DNA from: an uncultured Clostridia bacterium
Lineage (GTDB): Bacteria; Bacillota; Clostridia; Lachnospirales; Anaerotignaceae
DNA length: 64,000 nucleotides
Assembly: GCA_944383885.1 (NCBI GenBank)
Contig: CALWRF010000028.1
Span: 1-64,000 of the forward strand
Reading direction: 5' to 3'
The translations under genes were made by a program, and so were the position numbers. Numbering within the stretch: position 1 is the stretch's first letter; every line of letters starts with the position of its first letter. Below, piece by piece: positions 9,618-18,098 of this stretch. Below the pieces are notes generated by a model, which saw only the letters and a list, made by a program, of their open reading frames with translations, was not told the DNA's origin and did not search any database.

Positions 9618-11090
9618 ATGAAAAAACACAAATTGTTTTCGGTTTTGTTAGCCGCAGTTTTGGCATTGTCCTCAGTATCTGTTTTTGCTGATACTTTAGA
9701 TGAAAACACCCCGACAGAAAATACAGTACAAACAATACAAGCCGTTCCTGAGCCTTCAGTTTATGCTCAGTCGGCTGTTTTAGTTGAATCCGGCACAGGA
9801 AAAATTTTATACAGCAAGGAATCCGACAGAAGAATGTATCCGGCAAGCACTACAAAAATAATGACAGCCTTGATTTTTCTTGAATATTTTAATAAAGATG
9901 ATGTTATAACAGTAGGAACGGAAGTTAATGAAGTAAGTCTTGATTCAAGCAAAGCAGGGCATATAGTAGGCGAATCAATAACAGCGGAAAACCTTGTCCG
10001 CGGACTTATGATACCAAGCGGAAATGACTCAGCAGTAGTTGCAGCCTGTGCTGTAGCAAGAAAAATCAAAAATGACGACTCAATGGGTCTTACCCAATGC
10101 GAACAGATTTTTGCCGATTTAATGAATCAAAAGGCTGAAGAACTTGGATGTACAGGAACTCATTTTACAAACCCACACGGATACCATGATGACAACCATT
10201 ATACAACTGCGTCTGATATGGCTAAAATAGCTGTAGAAGGTATGAAAAATGATTTAATTAAGCAGATTGCTGCGGAAAGGAGTTACTCCGGAAACAGCTT
10301 AGGTTCCCAGCAAATAGACGGGGCATTAACTCAGGATTATAACTGGACAAGCCATAATCTGCTTATAACAAATTCTGAGTACAACTACCAATATGCTGAT
10401 GGTATTAAAACAGGCTTTACAGATGAAGCCGGGGACAGTGTTGTTGCTTCAGCAACCAAAGATAACGTACAGCTTATTGCGGTTATATATAATTCTGAAG
10501 ATCCAAACAGATGGTTAGACGCTAAAAATCTTTTTGAGTATGGTTTTAATAATTTCGGTTATTATACACTTAATAAAAATGGCGATAATGTGTATACAGC
10601 AGACCTTGTGTATAATAAATCATCTGGAGGTAATACTCTTGATTTAGTGATAAAAGAAGATATAACGCTTTTTCTTCCAAAAACCGCTGTGGGAACAATA
10701 TCTGCTGAATTAAATGTAACAAATCAGGATATTCTGTATACAAAATCTGATTCAGATGAAACAGCCCAAACAGTTACATTAAAGGCACCTATAAATGAAG
10801 GAGCCGAAATTGGAACAATAACGTATAAAGATTCTAACGGAAATGTATTAGCTGAAACTAAAGTTTATTCATCAAGAACAGTTGAAAAAGCTAATATATT
10901 TATGAGAATTTTATATAAAATCAAAGATGCAGCTACAGGTTTTATAAGCAATTTAAGTATTGCAAAAATTGCTGTAATTGTAGTAATAATAGCTGTGATA
11001 ATTATTATAATTAAAATATTCAGAAACCGCAGAGGCGGCGGATATTATTCAAGACCTAAATATAAATATAAAAGACGCAGAAGATTTTAA
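9618..11090 (+). CDS. dacF: D-alanyl-D-alanine carboxypeptidase (DacF-type low-molecular-weight PBP)
   Basis: Secreted, membrane-anchored serine peptidase that trims the terminal D-Ala of peptidoglycan stem peptides. A signal peptide occupies residues 1-25. The penicillin-binding motifs are SxxK (S77-T-T-K80), SxN (S134-G-N136) and KTG (K264-T-G266). A C-terminal hydrophobic segment (about 450-468) precedes a very basic Arg/Lys/Tyr tail. A C-terminal anchor helix is usual for DacA/DacF. DacF versus DacA/DacB is not decided by sequence alone. A strong terminator follows. Confidence 0.9.
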   Translation: MKKHKLFSVLLAAVLALSSVSVFADTLDENTPTENTVQTIQAVPEPSVYAQSAVLVESGTGKILYSKESDRRMYPASTTKIMTALIFLEYFNKDDVITVGTEVNEVSLDSSKAGHIVGESITAENLVRGLMIPSGNDSAVVAACAVARKIKNDDSMGLTQCEQIFADLMNQKAEELGCTGTHFTNPHGYHDDNHYTTASDMAKIAVEGMKNDLIKQIAAERSYSGNSLGSQQIDGALTQDYNWTSHNLLITNSEYNYQYADGIKTGFTDEAGDSVVASATKDNVQLIAVIYNSEDPNRWLDAKNLFEYGFNNFGYYTLNKNGDNVYTADLVYNKSSGGNTLDLVIKEDITLFLPKTAVGTISAELNVTNQDILYTKSDSDETAQTVTLKAPINEGAEIGTITYKDSNGNVLAETKVYSSRTVEKANIFMRILYKIKDAATGFISNLSIAKIAVIVVIIAVIIIIIKIFRNRRGGGYYSRPKYKYKRRRRF

Positions 11091-11120
11091 TGTAATACAT
11101 CTGAATAATTCAATATTAAA

Positions 11121-11158
11121 AAACCGTATGTTCAGTGCATACGGTTTTTTGTTTTTTT
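11121..11158 (+). terminator. Rho-independent terminator after dacF
   Basis: Perfect stem accgtatg/catacggt with the loop ttcagtg, followed by a long T-rich run (tttttt g ttttttt). It lies about 30 bp after the dacF stop codon and ends the miaB-to-dacF run. Confidence 0.9.
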
Positions 11159-11211
11159 TATTATTAATTTTCAAATAATATTTTGCTGTGGACGTATAAG
11201 GAGAGGTATCT

Positions 11212-11249
11212 ACAACTATTCGCAAAACGACAGTTTTGCGAATAGTTGT
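11212..11249. repeat. Perfect 17-bp inverted repeat with 4-nt loop
   Basis: Arms acaactattcgcaaaac (11212-11228) and its exact reverse complement (11233-11249) flank the loop gaca. No T-run follows on either strand, and a separate terminator already lies 55 bp upstream. It may be an extragenic palindromic repeat, a mobile-element remnant or an RNA hairpin. I found no second copy of the arm in this window. Confidence 0.7.
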
Positions 11250-11350
11250 GCTGATTTTATATTGGATACATTTAATATATATTATATATTTAAGTCATAA
11301 TTTATTGTTACAAGTTTATATTATGACTTAAAATGATACACATGTTTTGA

Positions 11351-11932
11351 TTATTCAATCATGTCAACTTCTATTTCATAATCTTTTCTAATTGGTTCAA
11401 CAAACGGTAAATTAAAGAAATCTGTTACAGTCATAGCCAAAACTCTTGCTATGCTGTCTATATTGTTTTTAATCCATTCTTCATCTTCAGGATTATCATG
11501 ATAAGCTGTTTCAATTAAAACCGCCGGCGCTGTAGTTCTTCTTATTTCGCCTAAAGAAGTTGTTGGTACAATTCTTACTTTATCAGGCTCATAATATATT
11601 GATTTGTAGTTCTCAGCCAACATTTCTGCAAACATCTTTCCCAAGTAACTTACAGGACTGTAATATATATCAACTCCAGAAAGCTTACCTTTTAAGTTTT
11701 CCGGTGAAGCGTTTGAATGAATTGATAAATGCAAATCATAGTTTCCGCTGTTAGAATCAATTATAGCCTGTGAAACAGGTTCCTCAGTATTGTTTCTTGT
11801 AAAACTAATACCATTTACATTTAAGTATGGTTCTATGGCGTCTGCTATTAAATTCATATAGTATTCCTCATTGCCGCCGTTTAAATATTCATTGTATTCC
11901 TGAACTGAAGGACTTAAAAATATATTAGGCAT
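11351..11932 (-). CDS. N-acetylmuramoyl-L-alanine amidase (Amidase_3-like)
   Basis: A 193-aa protein starting at the ATG at 11932, which has a GGAGG ribosome binding site; the open frame extends further upstream without a good start. The Amidase_3 fold is indicated by NEEYYMNLIADAI, the zinc-type SIHSNASP segment, and the ending VLIETAYHDNPEDEEW with the catalytic-type Glu. These enzymes cleave the MurNAc-L-Ala bond of peptidoglycan. The usual first zinc ligand (His of DPGHGG) is replaced by LSPSVQ. No signal peptide is seen, so the protein may act in the mother cell or leave by another route. Confidence 0.8.
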   Translation of the reverse strand: MPNIFLSPSVQEYNEYLNGGNEEYYMNLIADAIEPYLNVNGISFTRNNTEEPVSQAIIDSNSGNYDLHLSIHSNASPENLKGKLSGVDIYYSPVSYLGKMFAEMLAENYKSIYYEPDKVRIVPTTSLGEIRRTTAPAVLIETAYHDNPEDEEWIKNNIDSIARVLAMTVTDFFNLPFVEPIRKDYEIEVDMIE

Positions 11933-12108
11933 TTTGTTTCCTCCAAAACCTATTTGCTCTATAATATAGTTTAAAATTATTTTTGTTACTAATTTAACTT
12001 GTACTAATGATAGATTTACCATAATAATATTATGTAAACTATTTTTATTTAAAATCTTTAATTAAAATTTTGATTAGATTTTAATCCTGCGCTTTTTGAA
12101 AATATAAA

Positions 12109-12136
12109 AGCCGCTGCATATTAAACTGCTGCGGCT
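12109..12136 (-). terminator. Terminator downstream of the aldo/keto reductase
   Basis: Stem agccgc-tgca/tgct-gcggct with one mismatch; on the minus strand it is followed by tttatatttt. It lies about 90 bp after the stop codon of the aldo/keto reductase. Confidence 0.6.
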
Positions 12137-12225
12137 GTAATATAATTGTTCTGTTTTTCAAAATCACCCTGCTTACTATTTAAACATTAGATAAAATTAT
12201 ATCATTGAAATTATTTAATTTTGCT

Positions 12226-13374
12226 TTACTTTCTGACAGGAAATGAAGACCCTGCTTCAAACTTTTCCTTCACATCTTTTAGGTATTTTCTAATAGGCAG
12301 ATGCTGCGGACAAGCTTTTTCACACTGACCACATTCAATACATTCGCTTGCTTTTCCATGCTTTAATGCAATATTATTATAGTAGACAGCCTGACTTGAA
12401 AAACTGCCTGTAATTTGAGATATATTGTTGAAAAGAGCAAAATACTCAGGAATAGCAATTCCTTTTGGACACCCATGGGTACAATATGAACATCCGGTGC
12501 ATGGAATAGGTGTATTTTTTTCAATAATTTCTTTTACATTATTAAGAAGCTTCTGCTCAATCTCTGTAATTGGTTCAAAATTCAAAAATGTATCTGTATT
12601 GTCTTCTACTTGTTCTATACTGTTCATACCTGATAACACACGGGTTACACCATACTGGCTTGCCGCAAAGCGAAGTGCCCAAGATGCGCTTGATGAATTA
12701 GGTCTCTTTGATTTTAAAATATCTTCCGCTTCTTTTGGCAGATTGACTAATGTACCTCCTTTACATGGTTCCATTACCGTTACAGGTTTTTTGTATTTTC
12801 TGACAACATCAATACAGCGGCGAGATTGCACATTTGTCTGTTCCCAATCTGCGTAGTTAACCTGCAATTGAATAAAGTCCAGCATTTCGCCATATTTAGA
12901 TAAAATTTCATCTAAAAGCTCAGGTGTATCATGAAATGACATTCCTATATTCCTTATTTTCCCTTCTGCTTTCTTCTTTGCTGCAAAACCAAAAGCGTCG
13001 TATTTTTTACATTTTTCATATACATTTGTACCCATATTATGAAGAAGATAATAATCAAAGTATGAAACACCACAGTGCTCAAGCTGTTCAGAAAATATTT
13101 TATCCATATCATCTGCATCTTTGAAATCTCTAAGCGGCATCTTAGTTGCAAGCTTAAAACTGTCCCTTGCATGTCGTTCTACTAAAGCTTTTCGTACAGC
13201 TTCTTCTCCGTGGTATCCATGATATGTATAGGCAGTGTCAAAATAAGTAAATCCTTTTTCCAAAAAACGGTCAAAAATTTTGTTAATATTCTCGTAGTCA
13301 AATGAATCCGACTCTTCTGCCGTCAATAAAGGAAGACGCATGCATCCAAAACCAAAGTCAACATTTTGTTTCAT
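12226..13374 (-). CDS. Aldo/keto reductase with C-terminal 4Fe-4S ferredoxin domain
   Basis: A 382-aa protein whose first 280 residues or so form an AKR barrel, with FDTAYTYHG (Asp46/Tyr51-type catalytic residues), KLATK (Lys78) and YLLHNMG. The C-terminal 100 residues hold two ferredoxin-like cysteine clusters (CTGCSYCTHGCP and CIECGQCEKACP). This AKR-ferredoxin architecture is common in anaerobic Firmicutes, where the substrate is unknown. The start has a GAGGAGG ribosome binding site. The gene is monocistronic and has its own terminator. Confidence 0.92.
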   Translation of the reverse strand: MKQNVDFGFGCMRLPLLTAEESDSFDYENINKIFDRFLEKGFTYFDTAYTYHGYHGEEAVRKALVERHARDSFKLATKMPLRDFKDADDMDKIFSEQLEHCGVSYFDYYLLHNMGTNVYEKCKKYDAFGFAAKKKAEGKIRNIGMSFHDTPELLDEILSKYGEMLDFIQLQVNYADWEQTNVQSRRCIDVVRKYKKPVTVMEPCKGGTLVNLPKEAEDILKSKRPNSSSASWALRFAASQYGVTRVLSGMNSIEQVEDNTDTFLNFEPITEIEQKLLNNVKEIIEKNTPIPCTGCSYCTHGCPKGIAIPEYFALFNNISQITGSFSSQAVYYNNIALKHGKASECIECGQCEKACPQHLPIRKYLKDVKEKFEAGSSFPVRK

Positions 13375-13567
13375 TATATTTTCCTCCTCATTAATATATA
13401 GCGCTGTCTAAAAACAAAGACTTGCGTTATAATTTTTAAAAATTCTGTATAAAGCTTCTTAATGCCTGCCATTCTGCATATATTTTATAATTTAAGTATA
13501 TTTCTTTCAATCTAAATTACTTCTGTTTTATATAATCAAAACTTATACGAAAATTAAATATTAATGA

Positions 13568-13598
13568 AATACCTGCCGTTTATTTAACAGCAGGTATT
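13568..13598 (-). terminator. Hairpin terminator after the small membrane protein gene
   Basis: Perfect 9-bp stem aatacctgc/gcaggtatt with a 13-nt loop, 6 bp downstream of the 13605-14042 stop codon. On the minus strand it is followed by a moderately T-rich tract. Confidence 0.6.
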
Positions 13599-13604
13599 AT
13601 GCAT

Positions 13605-14042
13605 TCAGTCATCATATTTTTTACCAAGATTTTCAAACCTTTTATTTTCATGTTTAATAAATAAAATCCTTACAGCTGTAACGGCAGCTATATATGCAAC
13701 TAAATATGAAACGACTTCTAAAATCTCCTCTGTGTTCATATTCGTACTTTTAATTTTATAAATTCCATAAATTATCAGTATAGCAAATACTGCAAAAAGA
13801 GTTATAAAACTGCTTCGGGTTTTATTTTTATCTATTCTAACAGCAATTCCTAACTGATGTGACCTAACTGTTTGGTATATTGGAAAAATAACAAGTATTA
13901 AAAACTCAAATAAATTTTTATCAAAATCAGCACCATAAACTACTGTTTTTATTATAAATGAAATCAATGCAGCAAAATAAACAATAAGCATAAATTCACT
14001 TCTTATTTTATCGTACCCTGTTTTAATTCTCTCATCAGTCAT
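13605..14042 (-). CDS. Small integral membrane protein paired with an XRE regulator (DUF6773-like)
   Basis: A 145-aa protein with an amphipathic N-terminus followed by about four hydrophobic segments (roughly residues 15-35, 42-58, 77-97 and 108-128) and a short charged tail. It starts 3 nt after the XRE gene with SD GGGAGGAA, so the two are co-transcribed and probably coupled. Pairs of a 60-70-aa XRE regulator and a small membrane protein recur in Firmicutes. I recognise the arrangement rather than a defined function; sensing of membrane or envelope state is speculation. Confidence 0.7.
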   Translation of the reverse strand: MTDERIKTGYDKIRSEFMLIVYFAALISFIIKTVVYGADFDKNLFEFLILVIFPIYQTVRSHQLGIAVRIDKNKTRSSFITLFAVFAILIIYGIYKIKSTNMNTEEILEVVSYLVAYIAAVTAVRILFIKHENKRFENLGKKYDD

Positions 14043-14045
14043 AAT

Positions 14046-14240
14046 TCATTCCTCCCAAAAAAGTTCATCCAATGTTTTGTTCAAAGCCTTACATATAGCA
14101 ATACATAAGTTCAAAGTCGGGTTATACTTACCTGCTTCTATCATACCAATAGTTTGCCTTGTTACGCCTGTTTTTTGTGCCAGTTCTTCCTGAGATAAAT
14201 CCATAGCTGCCCGGGCTGCTTTTAATTTGAGGTTCTTCAA
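14046..14240 (-). CDS. Small XRE-family helix-turn-helix regulator
   Basis: A 64-aa protein that consists almost only of an HTH_3 domain (SQEELAQKTGVTRQTIGMIE at about residues 16-35), of the type sold as YgzD/plasmid-stabilisation-like regulators. The start is TTG at 14240, preceded by AAGGAGG at 7-nt spacing, which decides it. A perfect consensus promoter lies just upstream, with an imperfect dyad across its -35 region that could be the autoregulatory operator. The partner membrane protein gene follows 3 nt downstream. Confidence 0.88.
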   Translation of the reverse strand: MKNLKLKAARAAMDLSQEELAQKTGVTRQTIGMIEAGKYNPTLNLCIAICKALNKTLDELFWEE

Positions 14241-14263
14241 ATCACCACCTCCTTACATTACAA

Positions 14264-14325
14264 ATTATAATATATAATAATCTAAATGTCAATTATATAT
14301 TACATAAAAATTAATATAATTGTCA
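14264..14325 (-). promoter_or_regulatory. Consensus SigA promoter with candidate XRE operator
   Basis: On the minus strand TTGACA (14287-14292), a 17-bp spacer and TATAAT (14264-14269) match the SigA consensus exactly. A 12-bp dyad with one mismatch (14287-14298 and 14314-14325) overlaps and extends upstream of the -35. The ribosome binding site begins about 10 bp after the -10, so the leader is very short. The operator role is inferred from position. Confidence 0.75.
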
Positions 14326-14486
14326 AAACGAAAATTTTCATTTCTTATGAAATAAGTGCTGTAATCGCGGTAAGCATATAAGATTATAAAATCAAAATGC
14401 ATAATATATTTTTATTAACTTTATATAACAAAGCCATTAATATACTAAACAAATCAATTTATAAAACATTAGCATTTATTAAAAAC

Positions 14487-14510
14487 AGCCATACCCTTTT
14501 GGGTATGGCT
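14487..14510 (-). terminator. Terminator of the gatCAB operon
   Basis: Perfect 10-bp stem agccataccc/gggtatggct with a tttt loop; the minus strand continues gttttt. It lies 8 bp after the gatB stop codon. Confidence 0.9.
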
Positions 14511-14518
14511 TTGAATAA

Positions 14519-15952
14519 TTAAAGTTTATCAAGTTCTTCCGCTATTATTTTATTTACTGTTGCAGGGTCTGCTTTGCCTTTAAGCTGTTTCATGCACTGA
14601 CCTACAAAAAAGCCTTTTACTTTTGCGCTTCCGCCTTTATATTCTGCCACAGCTTTTGGATTAGCCTCAATTACTGATTTAACAACAGATAAAACAGCTC
14701 CATCGTCGTTAACCATCTCAAGACCGTTGTCTTTTATATACTGTTCAGGGTCAAAATTTTCGCTGAACATTTTTTCAAATACTTCTTTGGCAGTGTTTCT
14801 GTTTATAACTTTCTTTTTAATTAAAACAATAAGCTTTCCAAGGTTTTCAGGTGCGAATTTTATATTTTCTTCATCTGTAGATGTTTCTGAAGCAAGCCTT
14901 AAAACTTCTCCCATAATCCAGTTTGAAACCTCTTTAGCCTCTCCGCATACTTCAAGGGCGCCCTCAAAAATTCTAACAAGGTACTTTGAACCCGTAATTA
15001 TGTCAACATCGTATTCCGGCAAACCATATTCAGCAATATATCTTGCCTTTTTTTCTTCCGGCAGTTCAGGAAGTGAGTTTTTAACTCTTTCTATCCACTC
15101 GTCACTTATTTCAATAGGTACAAGGTCAGGTTCAGGGAAATATCTGTAGTCTTGGGCATTTTCTTTGGAACGCATTGCGTAAGATATACCTTTTGTATCG
15201 TCCCATCTCCTTGTTTCCTGTATAACTTTTCCGCCGTCTTCAATAACATCTATCTGGCGTTGTCTTTCACCCTCAATAGCTCTGGCAATAGCTTTAAAAG
15301 AGTTAATGTTTTTCATTTCCGTTCTTGTGCCCAGCTCTTTTTGACCAACAGGACGAACAGAAATATTAACATCTGCTCTTAAAGAACCCTGCTCCATTTT
15401 ACAGTCAGAAACACCAATATACTGCAATATAGATTTAAGCTTTGTAAGGTAAGCTATTACTTCTTCTCCGCTTTCAAAATCCGGCTCAGATACAATTTCC
15501 AAAAGTGGAACACCGCACCTATTATAGTCTACAAGTGTGCAGTCTTCCCAAGGGTCATGAATAAGTTTTCCCGCGTCTTCCTCCATGTGTATTTCCTTAA
15601 TTCTTATTGATTTTTTTACACCGTTCACTTCAATATCTATATGTCCGTTTTGGCATATAGGTAAATAAAGCTGTGATACCTGATAAGCTTTTGGAAGGTC
15701 TGGGTAAAAATAGTTTTTTCTGTCAAATTTAGTGTATTTTGTAATTGTGCAGTTTGTAGCAATACCAGTACGAATAGCATACTCTACTACCTGCTCGTTT
15801 AAAACAGGAAGTGAACCAGGCATGCCGGTGCAGACCTCACAAACATGTGTATTAGGCTCTCCGCCAAACTCTGTAGAGCATGAGCAAAATATTTTTGTTT
15901 TAGTAGAAAGTTCGCAATGAACTTCCAAACCCATAGTTGTTAAAAATTCCAT
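14519..15952 (-). CDS. gatB: Asp-tRNA(Asn)/Glu-tRNA(Gln) amidotransferase subunit B
   Basis: A 477-aa subunit that binds the mischarged tRNA and activates its carboxylate with ATP. It shows the N-terminal GLEVHCEL motif, cysteines CSCSTEF and CEVCTG of the zinc site, the LLEIVSEPD and YRYFPEPDL signatures, and a C-terminal helical/YqeY-like tail that contacts tRNA. It starts 3 nt after gatA in the order gatC-gatA-gatB. The complex indicates that the organism makes Gln-tRNA and/or Asn-tRNA by transamidation. Confidence 0.98.
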   Translation of the reverse strand: MEFLTTMGLEVHCELSTKTKIFCSCSTEFGGEPNTHVCEVCTGMPGSLPVLNEQVVEYAIRTGIATNCTITKYTKFDRKNYFYPDLPKAYQVSQLYLPICQNGHIDIEVNGVKKSIRIKEIHMEEDAGKLIHDPWEDCTLVDYNRCGVPLLEIVSEPDFESGEEVIAYLTKLKSILQYIGVSDCKMEQGSLRADVNISVRPVGQKELGTRTEMKNINSFKAIARAIEGERQRQIDVIEDGGKVIQETRRWDDTKGISYAMRSKENAQDYRYFPEPDLVPIEISDEWIERVKNSLPELPEEKKARYIAEYGLPEYDVDIITGSKYLVRIFEGALEVCGEAKEVSNWIMGEVLRLASETSTDEENIKFAPENLGKLIVLIKKKVINRNTAKEVFEKMFSENFDPEQYIKDNGLEMVNDDGAVLSVVKSVIEANPKAVAEYKGGSAKVKGFFVGQCMKQLKGKADPATVNKIIAEELDKL

Positions 15953-15955
15953 GCC

Positions 15956-17428
15956 TTACGCCTCCATTTCTTTCTTTAAAACAGGTCTTTTCAAATGGAA
16001 ATCTGTTTCCTGCTGGTAGGAATAAGCTATATTCATAAGTGTGTTCTCGCTGAAAGCTTTTCCTGTGAGCTGTAAGCCAACAGGAAGCCCATTTGAGTCA
16101 AAACCGCAAGGCACAACCATAGACGGAAGTCCAGCTAAATTAACAGAAACAGTGTATATATCCCCAAGGTACATTTTTAACGGGTCGCTTAAGTTTTCTC
16201 CCATTTTAAGTGCTGTAGTAGGAGCTGTAGGGCTTAAAATAGCGTCATATTTTTCAAAAGCCCTGTCAAATGAATTTTTAATAACAGCCTTAACCTGAAG
16301 CGCCTTTTTATAGTAAGCGTCGTAATATCCGCTGGAAAGAACAAAAGCTCCTATCATAATACGGCGTTTTACTTCCATGCCGAAGCCTTCGCTTCTTGAC
16401 TTGCAGTACAAATCTGTAAGGTCCTCAAATTCAGGCGTGCAGTAGCCGTATTTAACGCCGTCATATCTTGAAAGGTTGGAACTTGCTTCAGCGCAAGCTA
16501 TAATATAGTAAGTAGGAATAGCATACTCAAGTTCAGGCATATTAAATTCTTCAATTACAGCTCCCATTGATTCAAGTTTTTTAGCAGCATCTAAAACCCT
16601 TGCTTTAACATCAGCATCAAGACCCTTGCCGAAATATTCAACTGGGATACCTATTTTTCTGCCCTTTACATTGTTTTCAAGATTAAATTTAAGCGACTCG
16701 TTATTAAAAGACGTGCTGTCTTTAGGGTCATGACCTGAGATTACAGACAGCACTTCTGCCACATCTTCTACATTTTTGCCCATAGGACCTATCTGGTCAA
16801 GTGAAGAAGCGTAAGCCAAAAGACCGTATCTTGATACAGTACCGTATGTTGGTTTTATACCAGTAATACCGCAGAAAGAACACGGCTGTCTTATAGAGCC
16901 GCCTGTATCAGAACCAAGTGTGTAATACGCCTGCTCTGTAGCCACGGCAACAGCCGAACCTCCTGAAGAACCTCCCGGCACCCTGTTTTCTCCCCATGGG
17001 TTTAAAGTAGGACCATAATACGATGTTTCGGTTGTGCTACCCATAGCAAACTCGTCCATATTAAGCTTGCCTAAAAGCACACCGCCAGCTTTTTCCAGTT
17101 TTTCAACAGCTGTAGCAGTGTAAAACGGCTTAAATCCAGTTAAAATTTTTGATGACGCTGTTGTAAGTATGCCTTTTGTGCACATATTGTCTTTTACAGC
17201 CATAGGAACACCGGCAAGAGGTGAAGTCAATGTGCCGTCGTCTATTTTTTTCTGTACTTCTTCAGCCTGTTTAAGGGCTTCATCATGGCATACAGTAACA
17301 AAAGCTTTATAATTTTTATCTGTTTTATATATATTGTCAAGCGCCGCTTTAGTAATTTCAGCTACGCTTATTTCTTTATTTTTTATAAGTTTTCCAGCTT
17401 CTAAGGCTGTAAGCTTGCTTAAATCCAT
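15956..17428 (-). CDS. gatA: Asp-tRNA(Asn)/Glu-tRNA(Gln) amidotransferase subunit A
   Basis: Glutamine-hydrolysing amidase subunit of 490 aa. The Ser-cisSer-Lys triad is visible as K79 (PMAVKDN), S154 (PGGSSGGS) and S178 (GGSIRQP), with the same numbering as well-studied Gram-positive GatA proteins. It releases ammonia that is channelled to GatB. It follows gatC by 18 nt with SD AGGAGG. Confidence 0.98.
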   Translation of the reverse strand: MDLSKLTALEAGKLIKNKEISVAEITKAALDNIYKTDKNYKAFVTVCHDEALKQAEEVQKKIDDGTLTSPLAGVPMAVKDNMCTKGILTTASSKILTGFKPFYTATAVEKLEKAGGVLLGKLNMDEFAMGSTTETSYYGPTLNPWGENRVPGGSSGGSAVAVATEQAYYTLGSDTGGSIRQPCSFCGITGIKPTYGTVSRYGLLAYASSLDQIGPMGKNVEDVAEVLSVISGHDPKDSTSFNNESLKFNLENNVKGRKIGIPVEYFGKGLDADVKARVLDAAKKLESMGAVIEEFNMPELEYAIPTYYIIACAEASSNLSRYDGVKYGYCTPEFEDLTDLYCKSRSEGFGMEVKRRIMIGAFVLSSGYYDAYYKKALQVKAVIKNSFDRAFEKYDAILSPTAPTTALKMGENLSDPLKMYLGDIYTVSVNLAGLPSMVVPCGFDSNGLPVGLQLTGKAFSENTLMNIAYSYQQETDFHLKRPVLKKEMEA

Positions 17429-17446
17429 TTTAAGACCTCCTGTATT

Positions 17447-17734
17447 TTAATCAAAAGTTTTAGGAACTTTAAATGCTTTTTCGTTTCTGTCCGGTGCATT
17501 TAAAAGCAGGTCTTCCCTGTTTATGGAAGGCTTAACCTCATCTTTCCTAAATACGTTTTTAACCGGAAAAGCATGGCTCATAGCCTCTATGCCGTTAGTG
17601 TCTATTTTGTTTAGCGTATCCATATAGTCAATTATTTTGTTCATTTCATTTTTGGCGCTCTCACGCTCATCTTCCTGCAATCTAAGCCGAGCAAGCTCAC
17701 CAATGTAATCAATCATTTTATCATCAATTACCAT
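17447..17734 (-). CDS. gatC: Asp-tRNA(Asn)/Glu-tRNA(Gln) amidotransferase subunit C
   Basis: A 95-aa belt-like subunit that holds GatA and GatB together. Typical features are the helix DYIGELARLRLQEDE, a second helix ending MDTLNKIDTNGIEAM, and the C-terminal LLLNAPDRNEKAFKVPKTF motif. It is the first gene of the gat operon, with SD AAGGGG upstream of the ATG at 17734. Confidence 0.96.
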   Translation of the reverse strand: MVIDDKMIDYIGELARLRLQEDERESAKNEMNKIIDYMDTLNKIDTNGIEAMSHAFPVKNVFRKDEVKPSINREDLLLNAPDRNEKAFKVPKTFD

Positions 17735-18098
17735 TTAAAGTACCCCTTTCAAATTTGTATAAAAATATAAATAACGGATGTCGTTTGTTATTAATTATAA
17801 AATATGCCATAAAATAAACCTATTTTATTACAATAACATATCTTTCTTTCAAAATCAACTTATCGGTATCCAAATAATGTATAAAATATCCGCAACTAAA
17901 AAATCATGTATCTAATAATTAGTATTAATAAAATTATTTATCGGCATTTAATACAAAAAATAAGTTATGTTTACAATTAGTATTTTAAATAATTTTTACA
18001 ACTGTAAATATATTTAAAATAGAATCAATTTTAAATACTATCACAAAAAGCATGTTTTTTAAATATAATGGAGTAAAAACAAACGGAGGTTATAAATT
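17735..18098. other. AT-rich divergent intergenic region
   Basis: This 364-bp region separates gatC (minus) from the ABC transporter operon (plus) and must carry both promoters. It is very AT-rich. I saw no riboswitch consensus (in particular no thiamine-type element), no hairpin-plus-T terminator and no credible ORF. A strong GGAGG lies before the ABC ATPase start. Confidence 0.5.

Noticed and set aside
17735..18098. Thiamine riboswitch before the ABC operon (ThiXYZ-type)
   Set aside because: No CUGAGA or related TPP core was seen, so a thiamine-precursor substrate is not supported.
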